Part shown: positions 42,933-52,340 of the stretch, piece after piece
How the letters are laid out: each line of letters begins with the position of its first letter
Position numbering within the stretch: the first letter of the stretch is position 1
NCBI RefSeq assembly: GCF_014197205.1
Contig: NZ_JACIFD010000010.1
Coordinates: 1-64,000, forward strand
Length of the DNA: 64,000 nt
Direction of reading: 5' to 3'
From: Canibacter oris
GTDB taxonomy: Bacteria > Actinomycetota > Actinomycetes > Actinomycetales > Microbacteriaceae
Translations under genes and position numbers: made by a program
The notes under the pieces: generated by a model
What the model was told of the DNA's origin: nothing
Databases searched by the model: none
The model's input: only the letters and a program-made list of their open reading frames with translations

Positions 42933-44224
42933 CCGCTCACGCAGCGACCGCGGTGACTGCGGTGCCCGCACCGCACTCAGCGGCGCATCCTGAACATTCG
43001 GTGCAAACCACACACACCGTGCTGGTCGGAGCGCAGGTGTGGCAAGGCCCAGAGCGTGGCTTTCAGCAGCAAGACTTGATTTTCGCGGCCGGGCAGGTTG
43101 TGGATGGTGTGGGCGGATCCACCACCCGCCAGATACCCGCACACGACAAATGGATTATCCCGGGGTTAATTGATGCCCATTTTCATGCTTACGCGCACAG
43201 TCTGAACGGTATGGAAATCGAACGTGGGCCGCTCAGCTATGCCGCACTGAAAGGCGCCACACGGCTAGAGCGTGCGCTGCGCCGCGGCTTTACCACGGTG
43301 CGTGACGTTGCCGGCGGCGACATCGGGATCAGCAACGCGATTTCCCAGGAACTGTTTCCGGCGCCGCGGTATCTGTTTACTGGACCCGCGCTGAGTCAAA
43401 CCGGCGGGCACGGTGATCCGCGCACCCAACACATTGACGTGTGCTTTTCACACGGGCATATGTGTCAGGTGGTAGACGGCGTAGACGCTCTGCTGGTAGC
43501 GGTGCGAGAGCGCCTGCGCACCGGGGCACACGCGATTAAAGTGATGACCTCAGGCGGCGTGTTTTCGCTCACCGATCCGATCAGAATCCCGCAGTATTCA
43601 GATGCAGAGCTGCAGGCCATCACCAGCGAAGCGCGCCGTCGCGGCAGTTACACCACGGCACACGCCTACTCCAGCGAGGCAGTGCTGCACTCCATCAATA
43701 ACGGAGTTGAGTGCATTGAGCACGGTAACCTCATCGACAGTGCCACGGTTGCTGAGATGGCAGCGCGCGGCACCCACCTAGTGCCGACACTCGCCGCATA
43801 TTATGCGATGGATCGGCGCGGCGAGGAACTCGGGCTGAACGCGATCTCCCTCGCTAAAAACCAAGAGGTGCTCGACCAGGGCAAAGTTGCGGCGCAGCTA
43901 GCGCTCGAGGCTGGCGTTATGGTGGGCTTCGGCACCGACCTCATGGGAGACCTGGAAGATGAGCAACTAACCGGGGTGCGGTTGCAAGTGGAAGCCCTGG
44001 GAGCTGCTGCGGCGCTGCACAGCATGACCGCGGCAAACGCCGCAATTCTGCGCGATCCTCGGCTCGGCAGTCTCGCCGCGGGCAGCTGCGCCGACGCGGT
44101 GGTGCTCACCGCAAACCCGCTGTGGGAACCAGATGCACTGTGGGAGCCGGATGCCCGCGCCGAAATTTATTTGCGCGGCGAGCCCGTGCTGACTCCACAC
44201 ACTCCACACCACCACACTCGGTAA
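42929..44224 (+). CDS. Metal-dependent amidohydrolase (imidazolonepropionase/prolidase-like)
   Basis: 431 residues, subtype with a carboxylated lysine: HxH in IPGLIDAHFHAYAHS, Lys in HAIKVMTSGGV, His in YTTAHAYSSEA and GVECIEHGNLI, Asp in MVGFGTDLMGD. Closest known relatives are Xaa-Arg/Xaa-Pro dipeptidases (Sgx9260-type) and organophosphate-acid-like hydrolases. As the gene overlaps the peptide transporter by four bases, cleaving an imported dipeptide or N-acyl amino acid is the natural role. Its Ala-rich N-terminal 30 residues look dispensable. Confidence 0.87.
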   Translation: MTAHAATAVTAVPAPHSAAHPEHSVQTTHTVLVGAQVWQGPERGFQQQDLIFAAGQVVDGVGGSTTRQIPAHDKWIIPGLIDAHFHAYAHSLNGMEIERGPLSYAALKGATRLERALRRGFTTVRDVAGGDIGISNAISQELFPAPRYLFTGPALSQTGGHGDPRTQHIDVCFSHGHMCQVVDGVDALLVAVRERLRTGAHAIKVMTSGGVFSLTDPIRIPQYSDAELQAITSEARRRGSYTTAHAYSSEAVLHSINNGVECIEHGNLIDSATVAEMAARGTHLVPTLAAYYAMDRRGEELGLNAISLAKNQEVLDQGKVAAQLALEAGVMVGFGTDLMGDLEDEQLTGVRLQVEALGAAAALHSMTAANAAILRDPRLGSLAAGSCADAVVLTANPLWEPDALWEPDARAEIYLRGEPVLTPHTPHHHTR

Positions 44225-44245
44225 ACCAAACTGTGAAGGGAAAAG

Positions 44246-44560
44246 ATGTACCGTTCAATTCTTGTGATTAAAACCAACCCGGAGCAGGCAGAAAAACTGC
44301 TGCAGCTGTATCGCGACGAAGAAATTTTGCTGGAGTCACTGCGCCTGACTCGGCAGGTCAGCAGCGATATTGCGGTTGCGGCAGACGGCAGCGGCGAAAT
44401 TATTGTGACCGCTAATTGGCCCGATGCTGCCGGTTATCAGGAGTGGCTGGATCACCCTAACCGTGACCGACTAGCGCCAGAATTTGATGAAATCCTGGGC
44501 GGGGTCGAGGTTGGAATCGGACGACAGTATATTGTTGACCACCAGGTTAGCCGCGACTAA
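44246..44560 (+). CDS. ABM-fold (antibiotic biosynthesis monooxygenase-like) small protein
   Basis: 104 residues with the dimeric alpha/beta-barrel pattern: MYRSILVIKTNPEQAEKLLQ, then SGEIIVTANWPDAAGYQEWL (the W..D..Y/W segment) and a final strand. Catalytic roles vary: quinol monooxygenase, haem degradation, or mere ligand binding. The gene sits between the amidohydrolase and the fused kinase/aminotransferase gene and is probably in the same operon. Its ribosome site is GTGAAGGGAA. Confidence 0.8.
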   Translation: MYRSILVIKTNPEQAEKLLQLYRDEEILLESLRLTRQVSSDIAVAADGSGEIIVTANWPDAAGYQEWLDHPNRDRLAPEFDEILGGVEVGIGRQYIVDHQVSRD

Positions 44561-44658
44561 ACCCAAAACTCCCTCTCAAGCAGAGGTGCGTTTTGCGTTG
44601 CCGCGCTGCAGCCTGTTACGCTACCGGTAAAAGCACAGAAGCTGAAAGACGGAGCGCT

Positions 44659-47637
44659 ATGACTGACACACAACAACCCGCAAACTGGTTACTCGCCCGG
44701 CCGACTGTCACGCCAGCCGAGGCTGCGTCTCTCGCCGCCACCCACTTCGGCGTCACCGGCGCCATCTCGGAGGCTGGCAGCCAGCAAGACCGCAACTTCT
44801 TCGTGCGGCCAGAAACCGGCCCGGGGATCCTCCTGAAAATCAATAATCCCGTCTTCACCACCGCTGACGTGTCTCTGCAACAGGCCGTTTCAGAGTGCCT
44901 GCTGGCGGCAGGTGTTGCAACCCCCAAAATGCTGCCGGTGCGGGACGCAGAGGAACAATACAGTGCAGCTATCACACTGGAATCTGGTGCGGTCTCCCAG
45001 CTGGTGGCCTTCGAGCTCATCTCGGGCACCAGCTTTGTGGAGCAGGGGCATAGCTTCGACGGGGCGCTCGCAGAACAGCTTGGAGAGCTTGCGGGGCAGG
45101 TGGTAGCCGCGCTCGCTGATTTGACCCATCCGCACGCTTCACGCACGCTGCAGTGGGAGCTGGGGCAGGCGCCGCAGGTGGTTGCGGATCTGCTGCACGA
45201 GCTGCCGGAAGACAAGCGCGAACTGTGTGCCGCTGCCACTCAGGCCGCGACGGCGCAGCTGCGGGCAGTGCAGCGCCGGTTGCCGCGGCAGATTATTCAC
45301 GGCGACCTCACCGGAGATAACCTGCTGCGCGGCGACGACGGTAAACACTATGTGGTGGATCTCGGCGACGCCGCTTACAGTTGGCGGGTCGCGGAGCTTG
45401 CGGTGCTGCTTGCCGACGTGCTCGGCGCCACCGGCGATCTCGCCATTGTGGGTCGTGCGGTGCGCGGTTTTTGCACGGTGGTGGATCTCACCGACGCCGA
45501 GTTTGAGGCGCTGTGGCCGCTGGTAATTCTGCGTGGCGCGGTGCTTGCCGTGAGCGGCTACAGCCAGCTGCGGATCGACCCGGAAAACGATTACGCTTCC
45601 TCGCGGATGGATCACGAGTGGCAGGTTTTCACCCTCGCTGCCGCGCAAGATCACGCCGCAATCACTGCCCAACTGCGACTGGCTGCGGGGCTCACCCACG
45701 AGCCAGGGCTGCGCTATCACCCGCTTTTGGCGGAGCTGGAGCAGGCGGTTGTGGTTGATTTGAGCACCACCAGCCGACACCTGGAGCGCGGGCGCTGGCT
45801 CGGCGGGGTGGTGGCGGAGCAGCAGCTGGTGCAGGAGGCGCTGCAGGCTGCCCCGGTGGCGGTGCTGCGTTTTGGCGAGAGCCGGCTGACCCGCGCAACC
45901 CTCGACGTTACTAAATTGCACGCCACTAAGGCACGGTTTGCGGAGCTTGCTGCGCGCAGCGGTGCGACGGTTTACGCGCCGTTCAGCGGGCAGGTGCGCG
46001 AGGTTACCCGCGCGCAGAGCGACAGCGAGTTTGCTGGCGCCAGCACTCCGGGCGCGGTTGAGCTGGAAACCTCCGGGGTGGTGTTACGACTTGACGGTCT
46101 GGCTCCGCTGTGGGGCTTAGAAGCGGGCACCACTGTGGCAGCGGGGCAGGTTGTGGGGCGGATCGCCCCAACCGCTTCCGGGTTTGGCAGTATTCGGGTA
46201 ACCCGCCGCGTGCCGGGAGCTGCAGCGCAGCCTGACGTGGCTGTCGCCGGAGAGTTTGCTGTTGCCGGCGAAGAGTATGAAACCAGCGGGGCACTCAGCC
46301 CGGCACCGCTTCTGGGAGTGCCGGCGGCGGTTGATCCACAGCTGCAAAAACGGCGGGAACAGGCGCGGCGTGATCGCGCGATGCCGAGCGCTTCGGAGCG
46401 CTACTACGCGGATCCACCGCAGATTGAACGCGGTTGGGGCGCGCGACTGATTGACACTGAGGGCCGCGTGTACCTTGACATGGTTAACAATGTGACCGCA
46501 ATCGGGCACTCGCATCCGCGGCTTGCGGAGGCGGTCAGCGCTCAGCTAGAGACTCTGAACACTAATTCGCGGTTCCTCTACACCGCTTACGCTGACTTCA
46601 CGGAACGGCTGCTGGAACACAGCCCTAGCCCCGAGCTCGACACCGTGATTCCGGTGAATTCCGGGTCTGAAGCTATTGATCTCGCCCTGAAACTGGCGCG
46701 GGCGTACACCGGGCGCAAAGACATCATTGCGCTGCGGGAGGCGTACCACGGCTGGACACACGGCGCTGACTCTATCAGCACCTCCGCATACGACAACCCT
46801 TACGCGATTGACAGCCGCCCGGACTGGGTGCACCTGGCTACCCCGCCGAATGATTATCGCGGCCCACATCGCGGCGCGGACGCGGGGCAGCTGTACGCCG
46901 CAGAGGTGGCCGAGCAGATTGCGGAGATGACCGCCGCGGGGCAGCCTCCGGCCGCGTTTATCTGCGAGCCAGTGCTCGGCAACTCTGGCGGTGTGCGCCC
47001 GCCAGCTGGGTATCTGCCGGCGGTGTACGAGGCGGTGCGCGCTGCGGGCGGTGTCGCTATCGCTGATGAGGTGCAGGTGGGTTACGGTCGGCTCGGCAAA
47101 ACTTTCTGGGGTTGCGAGTTGCAAGATGCGGTGCCGGATATCATTGCTGTCGCGAAGGCCGCGGGTAATGCCTTCCCGTTCGGTGCGGTTTTGACTCGTC
47201 GGGAAATCGTTGACGCGCTGGTGCGCGAGGGAATGTTCTTCTCGTCTGCTGCGGGAGCGCCGGCGAGCGCTGTTGCTGGCACCGTGGTGCTCGACGTAAT
47301 TCGTGATGAAAACCTGCAGCACAATGCTGACCTGGTAGGGGAGCACCTATTGGCGGGGCTGGATCGTCTCGCCGCAAAACACCCGCTCATTGGGGCAGTG
47401 CATGGCAGCGGTCTCTACCTCGGGATTGAATTGGTTGAGGATCGCCGCGATCTGACCCCTGCTGTTACGGCGACTGCAGAGGTGTGCGATCGGATGCTTA
47501 AACACGGTTTAATTGTGCAGGCGACGAGTGAACGGCAGAACGTGCTGAAGGTTAAGCCGCCGCTGGTGCTGACAACCGCTGACGCGGATGTTTTCCTGGC
47601 GGCACTCGACGCCGTGCTGACTGAGATCGCGGCCTGA
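44659..47637 (+). CDS. Three-part fusion: APH-type kinase + M23-like domain + class III PLP enzyme (putative phospho-lyase)
   Basis: 992 residues. (1) 1-350: aminoglycoside-phosphotransferase fold with IIHGDLTGDNLL (H214, D216) and HYVVDLGDA. (2) about 420-530: peptidase-M23/lipoyl-like beta domain (VYAPFSGQVREV, LEAGTTVAAGQVVGRI) without the zinc HxH, so not a protease. (3) about 570-985: class III aminotransferase fold with AIADEVQVGYGRLGK (D803) and the PLP lysine K833 in AVAKAAGNAFPFGAV. In vertebrates separate APH kinases and such PLP enzymes phosphorylate hydroxylysine and then eliminate phosphate and ammonia; related enzymes act on phosphoethanolamine. Start ATG 44659 follows ACGGAG. 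Confidence 0.85.
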   Translation: MTDTQQPANWLLARPTVTPAEAASLAATHFGVTGAISEAGSQQDRNFFVRPETGPGILLKINNPVFTTADVSLQQAVSECLLAAGVATPKMLPVRDAEEQYSAAITLESGAVSQLVAFELISGTSFVEQGHSFDGALAEQLGELAGQVVAALADLTHPHASRTLQWELGQAPQVVADLLHELPEDKRELCAAATQAATAQLRAVQRRLPRQIIHGDLTGDNLLRGDDGKHYVVDLGDAAYSWRVAELAVLLADVLGATGDLAIVGRAVRGFCTVVDLTDAEFEALWPLVILRGAVLAVSGYSQLRIDPENDYASSRMDHEWQVFTLAAAQDHAAITAQLRLAAGLTHEPGLRYHPLLAELEQAVVVDLSTTSRHLERGRWLGGVVAEQQLVQEALQAAPVAVLRFGESRLTRATLDVTKLHATKARFAELAARSGATVYAPFSGQVREVTRAQSDSEFAGASTPGAVELETSGVVLRLDGLAPLWGLEAGTTVAAGQVVGRIAPTASGFGSIRVTRRVPGAAAQPDVAVAGEFAVAGEEYETSGALSPAPLLGVPAAVDPQLQKRREQARRDRAMPSASERYYADPPQIERGWGARLIDTEGRVYLDMVNNVTAIGHSHPRLAEAVSAQLETLNTNSRFLYTAYADFTERLLEHSPSPELDTVIPVNSGSEAIDLALKLARAYTGRKDIIALREAYHGWTHGADSISTSAYDNPYAIDSRPDWVHLATPPNDYRGPHRGADAGQLYAAEVAEQIAEMTAAGQPPAAFICEPVLGNSGGVRPPAGYLPAVYEAVRAAGGVAIADEVQVGYGRLGKTFWGCELQDAVPDIIAVAKAAGNAFPFGAVLTRREIVDALVREGMFFSSAAGAPASAVAGTVVLDVIRDENLQHNADLVGEHLLAGLDRLAAKHPLIGAVHGSGLYLGIELVEDRRDLTPAVTATAEVCDRMLKHGLIVQATSERQNVLKVKPPLVLTTADADVFLAALDAVLTEIAA

Positions 47638-47690
47638 CTGGGTAACGGCTGATTGAGATTGCAGTCTGGCTGCGCACTAGCCAGGCGGGG

Positions 47691-47708
47691 CTCTCGGTCT
47701 GACCGAGA
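47691..47708. terminator. Short hairpin at the end of the operon
   Basis: TCTCGG-TCTGA-CCGAGA lies between the convergent fusion gene and the spermidine-synthase-like gene. The stem is only six pairs and lacks a T run, so the call is weak. Confidence 0.35.
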
Positions 47709-47718
47709 CTAGGGCGGA

Positions 47719-48564
47719 TTAGCCAAAAATGCCGGCCGGTGGCAGCGGGGATTGCTGTGCAGTCGCGTCTGTCACCGGCTTAGTATTGCCCACGAACTCG
47801 CGCAGTTCGGCATCCACCAGGAGCCGTGCCGGGTGTGGCCCCGCATTTACCGCCCGCGGCAGCCACTCCCACGCGCTGGCACTGTCACTCGCCAACAGAA
47901 TAATGTTGCCAAAGCGCCTACCTTTTAACACCTGGGGTTCGCCAATCGCGGCAACCTGCGGAAACAGTTTCAGCAGCGTCGCCAACTGGCCGCGCACAAA
48001 ACTGCCCCCGGCGCCGTCAGTACAGTTCACCGCGAGCACCCCGCCGGGAGCCAGCAGCGGCGGGAAAAGCTTGTAAAACTCGGCGCTGGTGAGGTGTGCC
48101 GGGGTGCGCGATCCACTGAAGCAATCAACCACCGCGATATCTACTGCGCCATGCAAACCGGCCGGGAGTTTAGCGGTTACAGCCCGGGCGTCACCGCGCC
48201 GCACCCGAATGGGCTCCCGCGCGGGCAAAGGCAGATGCTGCCGCACAAAATCCACCAGCTCCCCGTTGTATTCAATGATCTGTTGCTGGCTGCCGCGCCG
48301 GGTTGCCGCGACATACCGGGGCAGGGTAAAAGCGCCGCCGCCGAGGTGCAGCGCAGTGATCGCCTGCCCAGCTGGCCGCACCGCGTCAATGACGTGGCCG
48401 ATCCGCCGCATATAAGAGAAGAAAAGCTGTGTCGGATCAGCCGTGCACACGTGTGACTGCGGGGTGCCGTCAACCACCAACTGCACCGCAGCGGCCTCGT
48501 AGGGGTCATGCTCCAGAACAACTTTTTCGCCGCTTGGCAGCGTGGTTTGTGCAATTATGCTCAT
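47719..48564 (-). CDS. Spermidine-synthase-like methyltransferase-fold protein
   Basis: 281 residues from ATG 48564. Rossmann-fold motifs: AITALHLGGGAFTLPRYVAA (GGG), QQQIIEYNGELVDFVRQHL (acidic end of strand 2), RVRRGDARAV, DIAVVDCFSGSRTPAHLTSA. It resembles the SpeE-like family in actinobacteria rather than a true polyamine synthase, as the DxxDP active-site pair is not obvious. TAAGAT lies eight bases upstream of 48564; a start at 48627 is possible but unsupported. It precedes rpoBC divergently. Confidence 0.78.
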   Translation of the reverse strand: MSIIAQTTLPSGEKVVLEHDPYEAAAVQLVVDGTPQSHVCTADPTQLFFSYMRRIGHVIDAVRPAGQAITALHLGGGAFTLPRYVAATRRGSQQQIIEYNGELVDFVRQHLPLPAREPIRVRRGDARAVTAKLPAGLHGAVDIAVVDCFSGSRTPAHLTSAEFYKLFPPLLAPGGVLAVNCTDGAGGSFVRGQLATLLKLFPQVAAIGEPQVLKGRRFGNIILLASDSASAWEWLPRAVNAGPHPARLLVDAELREFVGNTKPVTDATAQQSPLPPAGIFG

Positions 48565-48635
48565 AGACGTGTATCTTAGCTGAGGGTGAGAGTGGCCGGC
48601 TGCAAGCGGACACGGTTGTTGCTGCAAGCCCCCTC

Positions 48636-48664
48636 TTGTGCTATGGCATTTTTTCCCGTATAGT
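48636..48664 (+). promoter_or_regulatory. Probable rpoBC promoter
   Basis: TTGTGC (48636-48641) and TATAGT (48659-48664) are 17 bases apart, a good housekeeping-sigma layout. They leave a 5' leader of about 140 bases before the TTG of rpoB, including a CCCT/AGGG mini-hairpin (near 48782-48792) next to the ribosome site. Confidence 0.65.
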
Positions 48665-48810
48665 GGATATTTGCACTCTAGGGAACAAGTCTGCCTTCAT
48701 ATAGCGGTCGGTTGGCGTCCACAGGCATCAGAGTCTTTGATATTTCCCGGAGTAACAAAGATAAGACTCAGTAACTAGAGCCCTGACGAGGGTTTTACGG
48801 AGGTAGTTTC

Positions 48811-51800
48811 TTGGCTGCTAACGCACCAAAGAACGGTCGCAACCACGCGCGACTGTCGTTCGCAAAAATTTCTGACACCCTGGAAGTTCCTGATCTGCTC
48901 GCACTGCAGACCCAGAGCTTCGACTGGCTGGTAGGTAACGAGGCATGGCAGGAGCGCGCCGCGCTTGCTGCAGCCGAGGGCCGCACCGATGTGCCGCAGA
49001 CCAGCGGTCTCGATGAGGTTTTCACTGAGATCTCACCGATTGAAGACAACAGCCAGACCATGCAGCTGTCATTCAGCGACCCGAGCTTCGAGCCGCTGGC
49101 GACAACCATTGACGAGTGCAAAGAGCGAGGCAAAACCTACGCCGCTGCGCTGTACGTTAACGCTGCGTTCTTCAATAAAGAGACTCAGGTGATGAAGCGC
49201 CAGACAGTCTACATGGGTGACTTCCCAATGATGACTGACAAAGGCACCTTTATCATTAACGGCACCGAGCGTGTGATTGTGTCACAGCTGGTGCGTTCAC
49301 CTGGTGTGTACTTCGAGCGCACCCCGGAGAAGAACAGCGATAAAGACGTTTTCACTGCCCGCATCATTCCAAGCCGCGGCGCTTGGCTGGAGTTTGAAAT
49401 CGACAAGCGCGACCAGGTTGCGGTGCGTATTGACCGCAAGCGCAAGCAGTCAGTTACCGTGTTCCTGAAGGCGCTGGGCATGACCAGCGGCGAAATCCTT
49501 GAAGAGTTTGCTGGCTACGAGTCAATCGCATTAACCCTTGAAAAAGACACTGTTGAGTCTCAGGAAGACGCGCTGAAAGACATCTACAAGAAGCAGCGTC
49601 CGGGCGAGCAGGTTGCTATCGAGGCTGCACGTGCGCTGCTTGACAACAGCTATTTCCGCGAGAAGCGTTACGACCTGGCAAAGGTTGGCCGCTACAAGAT
49701 TAACCGTAAGCTCGGTCTTGAGCTGCCGCTGGATGCTTCAACCTTGACCGTTGAAGACATCGTGGCAACCATCAAGTACTTGGTGGGGCTGCACGCGGGC
49801 ACCGAGACCATGCCAGGTGTGCGTGACGGCGAGGCTGTCGAGATTCGCCTCTCTGTAGACGACATCGATCATTTCGGTAACCGTCGTATCCGTGCCGTTG
49901 GCGAGCTGATCCAGAACCAGGTGCGCACCGGCTTGAGCCGGATGGAGCGCGTGGTGCGCGAGCGCATGACCACCCAGGACATCGAGGCGATCACCCCGAA
50001 CACCCTGATTAACACCCGTCCAGTGCTGGCGGCAATCAAGGAGTTCTTCGGCACCAGCCAGCTGTCACAGTTCATGGATCAGAACAACCCGCTTGCGGGC
50101 CTGACCAACAAGCGCCGTCTGTCAGCGCTCGGCCCTGGTGGTCTGAGCCGTGACCGCGCCGGTGTTGAGGTGCGAGACGTGCACCCGAGCCACTATGGTC
50201 GGATGTGCCCGATCGAGACCCCGGAAGGTCCAAACATTGGTCTGATCGGTGCACTGGCAACCTTCGCACGCATCAACTCTTTTGGTTTCATTGAGACCCC
50301 ATACCGTCGCGTGGTTGATGGCAAGGTTACTGACCGCATCGATTACCTGTCTGCGCACGAAGAGGACGAGTTCCTGATTGCGCAGGCTGGTGCGAAGCTC
50401 GACGCTGACGGCAAGTTCGTAGAAGAGCAGATTCTGGCGCGCCCACGTGGTGCCGAGGTGAAGCTGGTTGACGCTAGCAGCGTTGACTACGTTGACGTGT
50501 CACCGCGGCAGATGGTTTCGGTAGCGACCTCGCTGATTCCGTTCCTTGAGCACGATGACGCAAACCGTGCGCTGATGGGTGCTAACATGCAGCGTCAGGC
50601 TGTGCCACTGCTGCAGTCAGAGAGCCCGCTGGTTGGCACCGGTATGGAGGGTTACGCTGCGATTGACGCGGGTGACGTAGTAACCGCTGAGCAGGCAGGT
50701 GTAGTGTCTTACGTGTCAGCTGACCGGGTTACCGTGCAGCTTGATGCGGGCGGCACCCAAGACTACTTCATGCGCAAGTTCGACCGCTCAAACCAGGGCA
50801 CCAACTACAACCACCGTGTAATTGTGCGCGAGGGTGAGCGGATTGAGGCTGGCGAGGTTATCGCTGACGGTCCGGCAACCGAAAACGGTGAGTTGGCGCT
50901 CGGTAAGAACCTGCTGGTGGCGTTTATGCCGTGGGAAGGCCTCAACTATGAGGATGCGATCATTCTGAGCCAGAACCTGGTGAAGGATGACACCCTGAGC
51001 TCGATCCACATCGAAGAATACGATATCGACGCCCGCGACACCAAGCTCGGTAAAGAAGAAATCACCCGTGATCTGCCAAATGCGTCACAGGATTCATTGA
51101 AGGATCTCGATGAGCGTGGTATCGTGCGCATCGGTGCTGAGGTACGCCCTGGTGACATCCTGGTTGGTAAGGTGACACCGAAGGGTGAAACTGAGCTGAG
51201 CGCGGAAGAGCGCCTGCTGCGTGCCATCTTCAACGAGAAGAGCCGCGAGGTGCGCGATACCTCACTGCGGGTGCCACACGGCGTTTCTGGCACCGTGACC
51301 GCGGTGAAGGTGTTCGAGAAGCAGGACGAAAAAGACGAAGAGCTCGGCAGTGGTGTAAACCAGCGAGTTATTGTCTACATTGCGCAGAAGCGTAAGATTA
51401 CCGAGGGTGACAAGCTTGCTGGTCGTCACGGTAACAAGGGTGTGATTTCGAAGATTCTCCCGGTTGAGGATATGCCATTCCTGGCTGACGGCACCCCGGT
51501 TGATGTGATTTTGAACCCGCTGGGTATCCCGGGCCGTATGAACTTCGGTCAGGTGCTGGAGACACACCTGGGCTGGATCGCAAAGCAGGGCTGGAAGGTT
51601 GAAGGCGTGCAGGAGTGGGCAGCAAACCTGTCTGCTGAGGCGTTGGAAGCTGCTCCTGGCACCAAGGTTGCGACCCCGGTGTTTGACGGCGCATCCGAGG
51701 CTGAAATCGCGGGTCTGTTGGATTCAACCCTGCCAAACCGTGACGGTGACCGAATGATTGATTCAACCGGTAAAACCCAGCTGTTTGACGGTCGTTCAGG

Positions 51801-52287
51801 TGAGCCGTTCCCATACCCAATCTCTGTCGGTTACATGTACATCCTGAAACTGCACCACCTGGTTGACGACAAGATTCATGCGCGTTCAACCGGTCCGTAC
51901 TCAATGATCACCCAGCAGCCGCTCGGTGGTAAAGCGCAGTTCGGTGGTCAGCGTTTCGGTGAGATGGAAGTTTGGGCGCTGGAGGCTTACGGCGCAGCAT
52001 ATGCTTTGCAGGAGCTGCTGACCGTGAAGTCTGATGACATTCTCGGCCGTGTCAAGGTGTACGAGGCTATCGTGCGCGGCGACAACATTCCGGAGCCGGG
52101 TATCCCAGAATCGTTCCGAGTGCTGATGAAAGAAATGCAGTCACTCTGCTTGAATGTTGAGGTGCTAGGGGCAGACGGTCAAGCCATTAGCCTGCGTGAA
52201 GCTGGTGAAGAGGCAAGCCGGACCTCCGAGGAGCTTGGCATCAACATCTCAACCAGCTTTGAGCCAACGTCACTTGACGAAATCTAA
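48811..52287 (+). CDS. rpoB: DNA-directed RNA polymerase beta subunit
   Basis: 1158 residues, full length. The rifampicin region reads [38 protein letters not shown] and [20 protein letters not shown], all wild-type residues (Ser, Asp, His, Arg, Ser). Other RpoB segments follow: [52 protein letters not shown]. The TTG start has a strong GGAGG. No rplJ/rplL genes are upstream: the neighbour is a divergent SpeE-like gene. Confidence 0.98.
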   Translation: MAANAPKNGRNHARLSFAKISDTLEVPDLLALQTQSFDWLVGNEAWQERAALAAAEGRTDVPQTSGLDEVFTEISPIEDNSQTMQLSFSDPSFEPLATTIDECKERGKTYAAALYVNAAFFNKETQVMKRQTVYMGDFPMMTDKGTFIINGTERVIVSQLVRSPGVYFERTPEKNSDKDVFTARIIPSRGAWLEFEIDKRDQVAVRIDRKRKQSVTVFLKALGMTSGEILEEFAGYESIALTLEKDTVESQEDALKDIYKKQRPGEQVAIEAARALLDNSYFREKRYDLAKVGRYKINRKLGLELPLDASTLTVEDIVATIKYLVGLHAGTETMPGVRDGEAVEIRLSVDDIDHFGNRRIRAVGELIQNQVRTGLSRMERVVRERMTTQDIEAITPNTLINTRPVLAAIKEFFGTSQLSQFMDQNNPLAGLTNKRRLSALGPGGLSRDRAGVEVRDVHPSHYGRMCPIETPEGPNIGLIGALATFARINSFGFIETPYRRVVDGKVTDRIDYLSAHEEDEFLIAQAGAKLDADGKFVEEQILARPRGAEVKLVDASSVDYVDVSPRQMVSVATSLIPFLEHDDANRALMGANMQRQAVPLLQSESPLVGTGMEGYAAIDAGDVVTAEQAGVVSYVSADRVTVQLDAGGTQDYFMRKFDRSNQGTNYNHRVIVREGERIEAGEVIADGPATENGELALGKNLLVAFMPWEGLNYEDAIILSQNLVKDDTLSSIHIEEYDIDARDTKLGKEEITRDLPNASQDSLKDLDERGIVRIGAEVRPGDILVGKVTPKGETELSAEERLLRAIFNEKSREVRDTSLRVPHGVSGTVTAVKVFEKQDEKDEELGSGVNQRVIVYIAQKRKITEGDKLAGRHGNKGVISKILPVEDMPFLADGTPVDVILNPLGIPGRMNFGQVLETHLGWIAKQGWKVEGVQEWAANLSAEALEAAPGTKVATPVFDGASEAEIAGLLDSTLPNRDGDRMIDSTGKTQLFDGRSGEPFPYPISVGYMYILKLHHLVDDKIHARSTGPYSMITQQPLGGKAQFGGQRFGEMEVWALEAYGAAYALQELLTVKSDDILGRVKVYEAIVRGDNIPEPGIPESFRVLMKEMQSLCLNVEVLGADGQAISLREAGEEASRTSEELGINISTSFEPTSLDEI

Positions 52288-52340
52288 GCCTGGTCAGACA
52301 ATTCATCACATTTTTTAGATTTCCCTACTAAGGAGAAACA

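Noticed and set aside
45961-46250. Active M23 endopeptidase inside the fusion protein
   Set aside because: Zinc-binding histidines and aspartate are absent.
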